Shown here in pieces: positions 39,923 through 49,137 of a DNA stretch of 64,000 bases. The stretch covers positions 775,598 through 839,597 of the forward strand of contig OZ037834.1 in the NCBI GenBank assembly GCA_964035575.1, written 5' to 3'. Below the pieces are notes generated by a model. It did not search any database, was not told the DNA's origin, and saw only the letters and a list, made by a program, of their open reading frames with translations. The translations under genes and the position numbers were made by a program. Position 1 is the first letter of the stretch. Every line of letters starts with the position of its first letter. The stretch is from Rhynchopus sp. YZ270_cl-10 (taxonomy: Eukaryota > Euglenozoa > Diplonemea > Diplonemida > Diplonemidae).

Positions 39923-41480
39923 CTATTTTTGCCTGCTCTTTATCTTGTCATGCAAACACGTGCTTACAGCACTCATCTTGTGCAAACGCTGGATATCCAG
40001 GCACTCGCGGCCGTCACTGATTCTTCCCATCATGGAGAAGAACCTCTCCTGGTTGGCCGAGTGCGGAACTATGCGACAGTATTTCACTCCCAGCGCTGGA
40101 AGTGACGTGCCTCTCATCAGCTTAGCTGCAATTCTCCACCAATCTTCAGGCTGTCGTGAGGAAAATAGAAGGAAGTGTTTATTTTTGATCACATACGTTC
40201 TTCTGTTTGGCATTAGCCCACATGCTGGTGCTCTGGTACTTGCCCTCTTTGGTCATGAAGTCGACCAGCTCCTGCTCCGCTTGCTCTCCCCCAAGGGTCT
40301 TCACTGCTTTCTCAGCTTTGTTCAGGTACTCAGCAGGGTCGAAGAGTTTCAAGAAGGGGGTCAGCAACGACGGTTCTTTCACTTCTTGTTCGATGTAGAG
40401 GCTGGGGTGGAGAATCATGGCGGTCAGGCAGACGGGGCAGTTCTCGTAGCGGGTTTTGCGTTTGTCAAGTGACTCTACTACCGTGTCGAACTTCTCTTGC
40501 AACGTGGGGGGCACCGTCAGTGTGTTGAAGTACTTCTTCATCGCCCACCAGCACGGAATCACCTGTCCCAGCCTTGCCTCATCGCCCTCTAGCATCAGGA
40601 TTAGCGCATTCACAGGCTTCAACAGTTTTAGGGTAAAATGGAATTCCTGGAAGAACCCCATGTCGTCGAAAAGCCTCGTGATTTGAGGATATTGCCTCTT
40701 GAGGGATGCCTCCTCGGGGTCGTCGTTGATGGCGCGCAACACCTCGATGTTCCCTGCAATGTCCTCGAACGCGGTGCAGGTCGTCAACCAGCGGACATCC
40801 ATGGGTGCATGGGGAAGTCCCTTGTTGGCGGAGTTCAACTCCACTTGTTTCTTCAGGTACGTTTTACGAAATGATTCCGTATTCCTGATAGCGGAGATCA
40901 TTGCGTGTACCCACTCCGACACGTGTGTAAAGGGCATCTTTACAGGCTTTTTGTTCTTCTGCCTGAACCCGATTGTGTCGTTTAAAAAACGATTGGCACA
41001 ATGACACACGCACAAAATACACACAATCCCGTTCGCCTCGGCCCACTGTTTCGCTGCTGACCACACATTCGAGCCCCCATCAACCACCACAGCCACCCAT
41101 TTGACCCCTGTCCTCTCCGACCCTACTTTCTGGAAGTATGTAAGCAGGATGGCGGCGGTGAAGCTCTTCTCCTCCATTGTCGCCGTCTCAAGGTTGAGGC
41201 GCCACGGAGCTGTTGCGGTAAACGAGATCACATGGTCTTTGTTGTGCCGTGACAACCAAGCATCGGCGTGGAGGACGACGTATTCCTCCTTTTCGAGCTG
41301 CTGAATGAGGGGGGTGACTTCTTCGTCGTACACGGCATTCAGCAACGAGTCTCGCAACATGTCATCGGTCGCAATGTGTCTCACCGTCCCCCGCAATTCA
41401 CGGACAAAATCTTTAAAAAAAGGGTTGCGGGTTTGGTTGAACGGAATATTTCCGGAGAACCACCAGCGCGCTTGCGCCAT
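39923..41480 (-). CDS. hAT transposase, catalytic and dimerisation part
   Basis: Minus strand, two exons: 41480-40197 and 40150-39923, joined across a 46-bp GT-AG intron (donor AAC|GTATGT, acceptor CACGACAG) to 503 residues in frame. Features: HADAWLSRHNKDHVISF and VVVDGGSNVWSAAKQW (the DUF659-type RNase H-like start), CHCANRFLN (the hAT CxxH..LN region), and at the end PEDWWRIAA followed by PHSANQERFFSMMGRIS, the hAT C-terminal dimerisation motif. The first Met may be internal, since coding similarity to Q-T-R-I-D precedes it. The upstream minus-strand frame to 41679, Pro/Glu/Asp-rich and ending in PLPKRQRQSLL, is probably an earlier part of the same protein, in another frame. Confidence 0.88.
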
Positions 41481-41769
41481 GTCGATGCGCGTCTGCTGTG
41501 TGGCGGTTGTTGCAGGAAGAGACGTGAAGCAACGACTGACGCTGTCTTTTGGGAAGAGGAGGAGCGGGAACTAAATCGGAGGTCTGAGTTCTTGGGGGTT
41601 CTGTGAGGTTGGATGAAGGCAGCACTGGCTCATCCGCATCGATCACGGTAGGTGGTGCTGGTGGTTCTTCCCCTGGCACTGGGTTGGCAGCTGTGACTTC
41701 GTTCCCCTGCGCTGGAGCAGCTTCCTCTTCGTCGTCGTCGTCCTCTGCGTCGGCTTCATCCCTCTTCCT

Positions 41770-41839
41770 CTTCCTCTTCCTCTTCCTCTTCCTCTTCCTC
41801 TTCCTCTTCCTCTTCCTCTTCCTCTTCCTCTTCCTCTTC
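41770..41839. repeat. (CTTCCT)n hexamer repeat in the hAT gene
   Basis: About twelve copies of CTTCCT. On the minus strand they read as (GAAGAG), coding Glu runs just before the acidic DEADAEDDDDEEE stretch of the transposase N-terminal region. Confidence 0.95.
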
Positions 41840-42101
41840 TACAGTAAACTTGTTTAAGAAGCTTTGCTTCGACTCAGGAGTCTTTCAAGATATAGAATGA
41901 CTAATGCAGCATGCCCCTCATGGGCTTACCACTTACGGTTAGTAAGGTTGGAACGAGGATCGATGGGGAACCCAAAACACACAAAACACACAAACACACA
42001 TTCACGAATCAGAATTTTGTCTTTTGCTTCCCCAGTATCGCCCTCTGTACGTACTCCTCTCCTCATCTACGGAAAAAAGAATCTCCCCCCGCCCCCCTTT
42101 T

Positions 42102-42530
42102 TTAGTTTACTTGTATACTCGTCTTTATCTTGTAAAGACTCCTCCTCTTCCTCTTCCTCTTCCTCTTCCTCTTCCTCTTCCTCTTCCTCTTCCTCTTCCT
42201 CTTCCTCTTCCTCTTCCTCTTCCTCTTCCTCTTCCTCTTCCTCTTCCTCTTCCTCTTCCTCTTCCTCTTCCTCTTCCTCTTCCTCTTCCTCTTCCTCTTC
42301 CTCTTCCTCTTCCTCTTCCTCTTCCTCTTCCTCTTCCTCTTCCTCTCCAGTGCCGCAAGCTCGTCCTTCGCTCTCTTCTTCTGCGCGTCCGTAGCTTGCT
42401 CGCAATGCAAAATGTGACCTTTCCTGCGTTCAGCGTTTGAAGATTTACCCATAGTGTCTCCGCACTCGCACTCTAGCTTCCCCGAGACAATCTTCAACAG
42501 ATCCCCAGTCCAACATTTTGCCTTCGGCAT
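42102..42530 (-). CDS. hAT transposase N-terminal frame with BED-like finger
   Basis: Minus strand. Begins MPKAKCWTGDLLKIVSG and carries LECECG, then HILHC, an imperfect BED-type zinc finger (C.C...H...HC) of the sort found at the N-terminus of hAT transposases. After AALE it enters about 35 units of the hexamer repeat, here reading Arg-Lys. The sequence between this frame and the catalytic part may contain an intron ending at TTACTGTAG (about 41840), since (GAAGAG)n lies on both sides; that join is uncertain. Confidence 0.6.
   Translation of the reverse strand: MPKAKCWTGDLLKIVSGKLECECGDTMGKSSNAERRKGHILHCEQATDAQKKRAKDELAALERKRKRKRKRKRKRKRKRKRKRKRKRKRKRKRKRKRKRKRKRKRKRKRKRKRKRKRKRKRKRKRKRKRRSLYKIKTSIQVN
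42142..42345. repeat. (CTCTTC)34 hexamer repeat
   Basis: About 34 near-perfect copies within the N-terminal part of the hAT transposase gene. Frames on the two strands read as poly-Ser, Leu-Pro, poly-Glu, Arg-Lys or Arg-Gly. Confidence 0.97.
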
Positions 42531-42756
42531 CTTTTTTTCTTTTTTTTATTTAATGTTCCTCAATAAACCTTCTGTGGTGTGAAATGAAGTGTGGGGTTGG
42601 GGTTGGGGTTAGGGTGGTGTTCTGCAGCTTACGTCAAAACAATGTCTTTTATGTCTTTTATGTCTTTTATCCCCAAAAACCCAGATTTTAAAAGACATTA
42701 AAAGACGTAAAAGACGTAAAAGACGTCTTTTATATAAAAGACGTTGGGGAGGCCTA

Positions 42757-43999
42757 GTAAAGGGTCAATTTTACAAAACCAGATTTTGAGGAAAATTTTA
42801 GCCGAAAATGGGCCCCACGTATAAGGAACCGGGCTCATATTTCTCAAAATTTAAGTGGTCAAAAAATTGTCCAATTTTCGAGATTGACCCCACCACTGCA
42901 CGGGCGGATCCCAAAAATGCAAATAAGGACCCTTTTCAACTTACCTTCCTTCACCCCCCCCTGTAAGGGCAACCGTAGGTGAAGTAAGGTATAGTATTGA
43001 AATCGATGTGGGGGGGAGTAAAGGGTCAATTTTACAAAACCAGATTTTGAGGAAAATTTTAGCCGAAAATGGGCCCCACGTATAAGGAACCGGGCTCATA
43101 TTTCTCAAAATTTAAGTGGTCAAAAAATTGTCCAATTTTCGAGATTGACCCCACCACTGCACGGGCGGATCCCAAAAATGCAAATAAGGACCCTTTTAAA
43201 TTTTCAACTTACCTTCCTTCACCCCCCCCTGTAAGGGCAACCGTAGGTGAAGTAAGGTATAGTATTGAAATCGATGTGGGGGGGAGTAAAGGGTCAATTT
43301 TACAAAACCAGATTTTGAGGAAAATTTTAGCCGAAAATGGGCCCCACGTATAAGGAACCGGGCTCATATTTCTCAAAATTTAAGTGGTCAAAAAATTGTC
43401 CAATTTTCGAGATTGACCCCACCACTGCACGGGCGGATCCCAAAAATGCAAATAAGGACCCTTTTAAATTTTCAACTTACCTTCCTTCACCCCCCCCTGT
43501 AAGGGCAACCGTAGGTGAAGTAAGGTATAGTATTGAAATCGATGTGGGGGGGAGTAAAGGGTCAATTTTACAAAACCAGATTTTGAGGAAAATTTTAGCC
43601 GAAAATGGGCCCCACGTATAAGGAACCGGGCTCATATTTCTCAAAATTTAAGTGGTCAAAAAATTGTCCAATTTTCGAGATTGACCCCACCACTGCACGG
43701 GCGGATCCCAAAAATGCAAATAAGGACCCTTTTCAACTTACCTTCCTTCACCCCCCCCTGTAAGGGCAACCGTAGGTGAAGTAAGGTATAGTATTGAAAT
43801 CGATGTGGGGGGGGAGTAAAGGGTCAATTTTACAAAACCAGATTTTGAGGAAAATTTTAGCCGAAAATGGGCCCCACGTATAAGGAACCGGGCTCATATT
43901 TCTCAAAATTTAAGTGGTCAAAAAATTGTCCAATTTTCGAGATTGACCCCACCACTGCACGGGCGGATCCCAAAAATGCAAATAAGGACCCTTTTAAAT
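42757..43999. repeat. Satellite array, right part
   Basis: Roughly 4.7 further units of the ~265-bp satellite, with steps of 261 or 268 bp that depend on whether a TTTAAA-type piece is present at the unit junction. Units are nearly identical, which implies recent homogenisation. The array ends in unrelated sequence at about 44000. Confidence 0.97.
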
Positions 44000-44553
44000 T
44001 TGTTCTCTTGAAATGTGTAATTTCATGTTTTCGCGAAAAAAATGACAACTGATCCTACAAGGGTTGAAGGAAGGTGGTTGAAAACAACAGTAACAAGGAC
44101 AAGTAATTGCCAAGAAAAAACGGGGTGTGCTATGGAAAACTCCGCGCGATTTTCGAAACCACCGTAGCATCCTGGCGATTTGCTGGAGGTGCTGATGTGC
44201 CTGGTGTGATCGATGTGTTGTAGTCTGTGCATTCTGTGTTCCTTCCGCACTTCTCCAACGACGACGACAATGTGGGGAGCCTGTGGACAAAAACGAGCTG
44301 GACCACGCCGAGCCTGCCGAGCCGACGTCCAATAACGCTCTCGAGCAGATGATGCTGGATGAAGAGGACAGCCCCCCTTCTTGAACGTTTCAGATGCTGG
44401 CGTCCCAGTGGGTCTGGCAGCGTACGAAGAGCGTTAGCATACCTGCAGAAGAGCAGAATGCTGGGCGTGTTGTAGATTATTTCTACAGGATGGAGTTCCA
44501 CATTACACCCCGTTTTTTTTCCGATAGCAATTACTTGTTTTTTTTTGAGTATC

Positions 44554-44657
44554 ACTGGGGGGGGTCGAAAAAAGCAAAAAACCCATTTTTCAAATGCGTG
44601 CTTTATTTGACGTACGTGCTTTATTCGAATTACCTCGTTTATTCGGCCCCCCCCAGT
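44554..44657. mobile_element. MITE with ACTGGGG ends, short form
   Basis: 104 bp. Its reverse complement matches the first ~95 bp of the element at 26574 (GAATAAACGAGGTAATTCG, AAAGCACGTACGT, AAAAATGGGTTTTTTGC) and then goes straight to TTCGACCCCCCCCCAGT. It is thus an internal-deletion form of the same family. Confidence 0.85.
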
Positions 44658-45689
44658 AAACAACTAATAGGGGTAATTCTTGCGCGAGAATATGGCTCCA
44701 GAATTGTGTGTGAGTGTGATCAAAAGTTTCCCACGTACTAAAGTGCCTTTGAAAAAAAAAAAAAAATGAAAAAAGAACGAAAAAAAATAATAATTGCCAT
44801 CCAGTGTGAGCGTGTATGTGCATTTTGTTTGTTTTGTTTGTTTCTTTTTTGCCAAGCGTTATTTGTGGTAAGCATGTTAAAACTCTTCATTTATTTTTTG
44901 TCATTTTTAAGGTGTTGCGTGCCTAACCGCTGTGAGATGTGTGTACATCTCCAAAAATTTTCTTTTTTTTTTTTCCAATGTGATGTTCAAGCAGGAAAGA
45001 CATAACATGGTAGTCTGGCCGATTCTGCTTTTCCAGACTTTTCCACACTTTGAAAAAGTCAAAATTGGGTGTCTAGGACGAGTACATCTATTCTTAGGAA
45101 GTGGGTTGCTGTCCGCACCAGACAGTTACATGTTTTTTTTTTTTTTTTGGGTGTCCACCCCCCGGTCCACCCGGTTATGTACCAAGGAACACTGTTCACG
45201 AGAGGGCTTTGTATTTCAACTCTACCTTTTTTTTTTAGAGTTTATCAATTTACTTATTTAGCTGAAAGTGTGTGTATGTGTGTTTGATAACTAGTAGGGG
45301 TAATTCTTGCTCAGAATATGGCCCCATGTGTATGTGTGTGTGTGCACACCCTGCCAAAGGATCCCTCTTCGGATGTGTGTGTGCACGAGAGACGCACAAT
45401 TCATGTTACAGGGTTTCTTCTTCTTCATTTTGCTCCGACCACTCTCTTCCTGATCTACCCTTAGTTACCAATCATGTTATTTTAACCCAAAATTTTGTTT
45501 TTCCGTTTAGTTTTGTACTTTTTTTTAAAGGCGACTCAGCACAAGAGAGAGGCTGTGGTTCATCTCATAAAACTTTTCTTTTAAGAACGAGGCTTTTTAG
45601 GCACTCAAAAGCATTTTATCTCCCCTTTTTTGTTTCTTTCTTATTGCTGTGTGCGTTTATTGCTATTACCATTATTCTTCAAGCAGAGG

Positions 45690-45825
45690 TGGTGTGGCTG
45701 AAAGGGGGTGCTATTGTTGTGCTATTTTTCTGCTATTCTGGGCATCTGGATTTGGTGCAGCGTGAAGGGAGGTGCTATTTTATGCTACTTTTTTCTGTTA
45801 TTTTGGGGTCGTCAGAGCCACACCA
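45690..45825. mobile_element. Small element with GGTGTGGCT inverted ends
   Basis: 136 bp, starting TGGTGTGGCT and ending AGCCACACCA, with GTGCTATTT repeats between. Diverged or partial copies lie near 2400-2448, 49216-49285, 51436-51582 and 55008-55065. The copy at 51436 lies inside an intron. Confidence 0.75.
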
Positions 45826-46473
45826 GTAGAGGGGCTTTAGGTCATCTGACAGATGGTTCTCTTTGCTTTATTGTTAGAAAGACCCCCAACCGGAAGCGCT
45901 ACATCAACACAAGGCCATGGAAGTCGGCTTCCGATAATGAGTGTGTAACAACTCACCTTGCCGAATGAACCTGTCCCGAAAATGGATGGTGCTCAAGCGA
46001 CCCACCCTGTCTTCAATGATTGATCCCCTATTAACCTGATGAGTGGAAGCGGGAGTAGAACATATCAGATGTAAACCTCGAAATGGATTGTAGGACTGCA
46101 TTGGTTGGGGAGGGGAAGTCTCCCTTAGGTACACCCGGTCATTTGAACCGAGAGGTACAAACTGTTCATGAGAGGGGGCTTTTTTTTTGTGTTTCAAGAA
46201 GACAAAAACTTTTTATTTATTTTTATTTTTCTTTTGTCCCACCTCCCCCCCCGCATCTCTCTGTTTGAGTGCCCAAACATCGCAGCATATTGGAGGCTTT
46301 GTCATCTACGTTGCCGTACAGAAAAAAAAGAGATTTAATTTTTTTTTAAGAATGTTATACACTATGCACATGCTCGAACACGTCATCGTACGTGCCAAAA
46401 TTACGAACTCCGGCTGGGGAAATGATCATCCCTGACAACAAACTTGTAGAAGCCAGCGCAGCTGATGCTGTGC

Positions 46474-46563
46474 GATAACGAATATGATAAGGTGACTAAG
46501 CACTTAATTAAGTAATCTAATCAGACTAAGCACGAGAGCTTAGGACCATCTTATAAACTTTTC
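46474..46563 (+). repeat. Dispersed hairpin module, double copy
   Basis: Begins GATAACGAATATGATAAGGT, as does the copy at 17881, then two GACTAAGCAC cores joined by AAGTAATCTAATCAGACTAA, then CATCTTATAAACTTTTC. Confidence 0.88.
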
Positions 46564-47046
46564 ATTTACTTTCACCGGTCGTGTAGGTCCACGACATCCA
46601 ACCCACCCACCCCCTTCTCCTCTCCTCATCACATCGCACACAGACTACACCTCACGCATCTTCCCCCTCCCTCTTTGCCTATATTTGTTTCTTGCATTTT
46701 TTTTTTTTTTGCCACCCTCCCCCCACTTAGCCCCAATCGCTTGCATTATTCCATGCGCGCAGGCACTTAGAACACAAAAAAAAACATACAATACCCCCTT
46801 TAGTAGCCATAGTGGGGCACACTCTAGGGTGGCTACACTAATACCACCAAGTTTTCAAAAAAACATACAATACTCCCTTTCAGTGACCACCACCTCTCAT
46901 GGTGGTTGGTTTCGCTACAATTCTTTTTTCTCTCATCTCACGGTGACATACCTAAGCAGGCGCTTACCCATCATCTAGAGAAATCTCTTTTTTTAACAAC
47001 GTCTTTATTTTCTTTTTTTTCCCCCCCCCACCCCACCCCTCACGAC

Positions 47047-49137
47047 ATGCTGTCAGTTTTGATACCTTTTATTGTCCTGAGCGATACTACTTATGAGCTT
47101 GGAGGTGAAGGCGGGGTGGTCGATGTATTGATGCAGGACAAAATTGAGGACAGTATATGGACCGTACAGTGCGACGGAACGTTTGAACTTTGCTACCTCA
47201 ACGACTTTGGCGGGACCTTCTATGTGACCCACGCAGGCAATTCACTTGTCAACCAGAAAGGGGAATATGGCTTCCGCACCACCGAACACTTTACCACAAA
47301 CGGCACCGTCACTCTGACAGCCCATATCAAATGGACCTCCGGGAACAAAAAGGTCCTCTTTTCTTGGTCCTGCAACGGCCCCGCTGCCCCGCTTCCCGCC
47401 TCTCTCAACAAAGCCGGCGAGGTTTCTTATAGATCTGAATACCCCGATGAAGGGGTGCTGTGGACTATAACGTGCCAGTACAGACCGCTTCTGCTCACAT
47501 GGTTGTATTTTAATGGGGATGGTGTGCTGCATTTTAAGCGTTATCCCGACGGCGGGGAGACGATGGTGATGGACATCGAAGCGGAGGAGAACAGGTTGGT
47601 GAGCCTCACCCTGCCTGCTTCCAGCTCGTACACCTATGTCTCCTTGAAGTACAGTTTCAGCCGTGGAGGGTTTGCTTTTCGTTACTTCTGTGGTGACACG
47701 ACAGAAGCACCGCCCACCTCTGGTCCGCCTACTGCCATTCCAACGGAGGTACCACCCACACCCCCTAAGACGCACATAGAGGACACGTTGTTGCCTAATA
47801 CACCAGGGGATAGGTTGTGGCATGTGTCCTGTTACGGTGTGTTCGCGCTGCACTACGTGAACGATTTCGGCGGGGATTTTATTGTAAGCAACGGCGGCCC
47901 GACGCACCTCGCGCAGAGCCCCGGGGATGACACCGTGCCTGTCGAGATGAGCTTTGCGTCGTGGGGCGAGGTGACGCTGCTGGCCCACGCGACCTACTGG
48001 TCTGGAAACAAAAAGGTGCTGTTCACGTGGGGCTGCAACACAGCGGCACCTCCGCTGCCCCCTGCAGGGAACACTGCTGGCAATGTGACGCACCTGCTGT
48101 ACTCAGGCGGGGAGAACGTTGTGTGGGATATATTGTGCGAAGAGAACACACACATCATGTGGTCGTCCTTCGACACCAACACCTACGACGTTGTCACGAT
48201 CACTGGAGAAGATGCTGGACACATCGTCACACTGCTCCGCACCTCCGGCACCGTCCTCCCTAACACAACTACCTACAAAGGACACATCTCCGTCCATTTT
48301 GTTAGCACCACCCCCGGTACAGGGTTTTCCTTTCGCTATGAATGCCGTTCCACAGACGTGACCACACACACCTCTTCAGGTCTCATAGAAGAAACCCTTC
48401 TTGGGCAAAACAGATCATGGCAGGTGGCCTGCAAAGGGGAGCTGGAAGTGGTGTATCTCAACTCCTTTGAAGGCAATTTCACTGTCAGTATTGACGGAGG
48501 TCCATCATATGTGAACACCAATGGGAACAAAACGGAGCTGAGCACGGTACACCATTCTATCAAAGAGGTTGCCACCTTTGCAGTATCCCTTTCAAACGAT
48601 GGGTCTTCCACGCATGGGGCGGTCTTTGTGTCGTGGGGTTGCAACACCGCAGCCTCCCCCCTCCAACACGAACCATCTGAGAACGTGACACTCGAAATCC
48701 GTTGCGACTCGCATGCACAGATCACGTGGCAGGCCTTTACCGAAACGGACACCCCGGAGTACACAGCGCTGCTCCGCCTCTACGAGAGCGGTGTTCACGA
48801 CACCCTCCACCTCCAGGTAGGTGATTCCGTGTACAGTGGAGGCGATCTCCTCCAGGTTCTTCCTGGCAGGTCTGGGTACGCTCATGCATTGGTGTGTGTC
48901 GAGATCGAGGTCGAGGAGGAGGGGTTGCTAGGGGAGGAGACGGGGGGGTCAGAGAAGAGCACCTTCCCTGTGTCGGGGCTGGTGGCGGTGGTCTCTGCGT
49001 GCTTGTGTGCGGCGGCGGCGGGGGTGTTTGCCTTCACAGGAGGGAAGGGGGACGGCAAGACGGAGGGAGGTGAAAAAGAGATGTCGGCACAACACGATAT
49101 GGTTCAGCAGGTGGATGCGCACCCGCTACTGTTGTGA
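47047..49137 (+). CDS. Type I membrane protein with three CUB-like repeat units
   Basis: 696 residues from the ATG at 47047, which opens a signal peptide (MLSVLIPFIVLSDT); the in-frame DNA before it is pyrimidine-rich leader. Three ~200-residue units start near residues 28, 243 and 445. Each has IEDT/IEET, a W.V.C.G.F.L.Y.NDFGG.F motif, SGNKKVLF.WGCN (weaker in the third) and AAPPLP, then a second half with W.I.C and, in units 1 and 2, a final F.FRY.C. The paired Cys and beta-rich pattern is CUB-like. A Pro/Thr linker joins units 1 and 2. A hydrophobic segment at about 642-662 (GLVAVVSACLCAAAAGVFAF) is followed by a short cytoplasmic tail. Many N-x-S/T sites. Probably a surface receptor or adhesin; the ligand is unknown. 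Confidence 0.85.
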   Translation: MLSVLIPFIVLSDTTYELGGEGGVVDVLMQDKIEDSIWTVQCDGTFELCYLNDFGGTFYVTHAGNSLVNQKGEYGFRTTEHFTTNGTVTLTAHIKWTSGNKKVLFSWSCNGPAAPLPASLNKAGEVSYRSEYPDEGVLWTITCQYRPLLLTWLYFNGDGVLHFKRYPDGGETMVMDIEAEENRLVSLTLPASSSYTYVSLKYSFSRGGFAFRYFCGDTTEAPPTSGPPTAIPTEVPPTPPKTHIEDTLLPNTPGDRLWHVSCYGVFALHYVNDFGGDFIVSNGGPTHLAQSPGDDTVPVEMSFASWGEVTLLAHATYWSGNKKVLFTWGCNTAAPPLPPAGNTAGNVTHLLYSGGENVVWDILCEENTHIMWSSFDTNTYDVVTITGEDAGHIVTLLRTSGTVLPNTTTYKGHISVHFVSTTPGTGFSFRYECRSTDVTTHTSSGLIEETLLGQNRSWQVACKGELEVVYLNSFEGNFTVSIDGGPSYVNTNGNKTELSTVHHSIKEVATFAVSLSNDGSSTHGAVFVSWGCNTAASPLQHEPSENVTLEIRCDSHAQITWQAFTETDTPEYTALLRLYESGVHDTLHLQVGDSVYSGGDLLQVLPGRSGYAHALVCVEIEVEEEGLLGEETGGSEKSTFPVSGLVAVVSACLCAAAAGVFAFTGGKGDGKTEGGEKEMSAQHDMVQQVDAHPLLL

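Larger units (their letters stand above)
39692..42756 (-). mobile_element. hAT transposon, complete ends, 8-bp TSD
   Basis: 3,065 bp. The ends are TAGGCCTCCCCAA and its inverse TTGGGGAGGCCTA, in keeping with hAT termini. The element sits between two perfect copies of GTAAAGGG (39684-39691 and 42757-42764), the 8-bp duplication typical of hAT. Subterminal zones at both ends carry many AAAAGACAT/AAAAGACGT motifs, likely transposase binding sites. Transposase genes lie on the minus strand. Removing the element and one TSD restores a satellite unit exactly, so insertion followed array expansion. Confidence 0.96.
44000..47046. other. Intergenic with a possible gene remnant
   Basis: No intact gene. 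About 44060-44480 looks like old coding DNA: a short open piece reads ALEQMMLDEEDSPPS and another IPAEEQNAGRVVDYFYRMEF, in different frames. I cannot name the source. The rest holds the short ACTGGGG element (44554), GTTTGATAAC modules (44660, 45277), ACGAGAGGGC modules (45178, 46153), the GGTGTGGCT element (45690), and hairpin modules (45528, 46474). A pyrimidine-rich stretch precedes the next gene. Confidence 0.55.

Noticed and set aside
41864-42440. Open frames rich in Ser, Leu-Pro or Arg-Gly on both strands
   Set aside because: They are translations of the CTCTTC hexamer array; only the minus-strand frame beginning with a BED-like finger has non-repeat coding content.
42590-42620. GGGGTT repeats resembling a telomere
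   Set aside because: Only three or four units, inside the hAT element; far too short for a telomere tract.
39068-43999. Regular repeats that could suggest a CRISPR-like array or a repeated small protein gene
   Set aside because: Units are directly adjacent with no unique spacers, and the 94-codon frame that recurs in each unit is simply the translation of the satellite.
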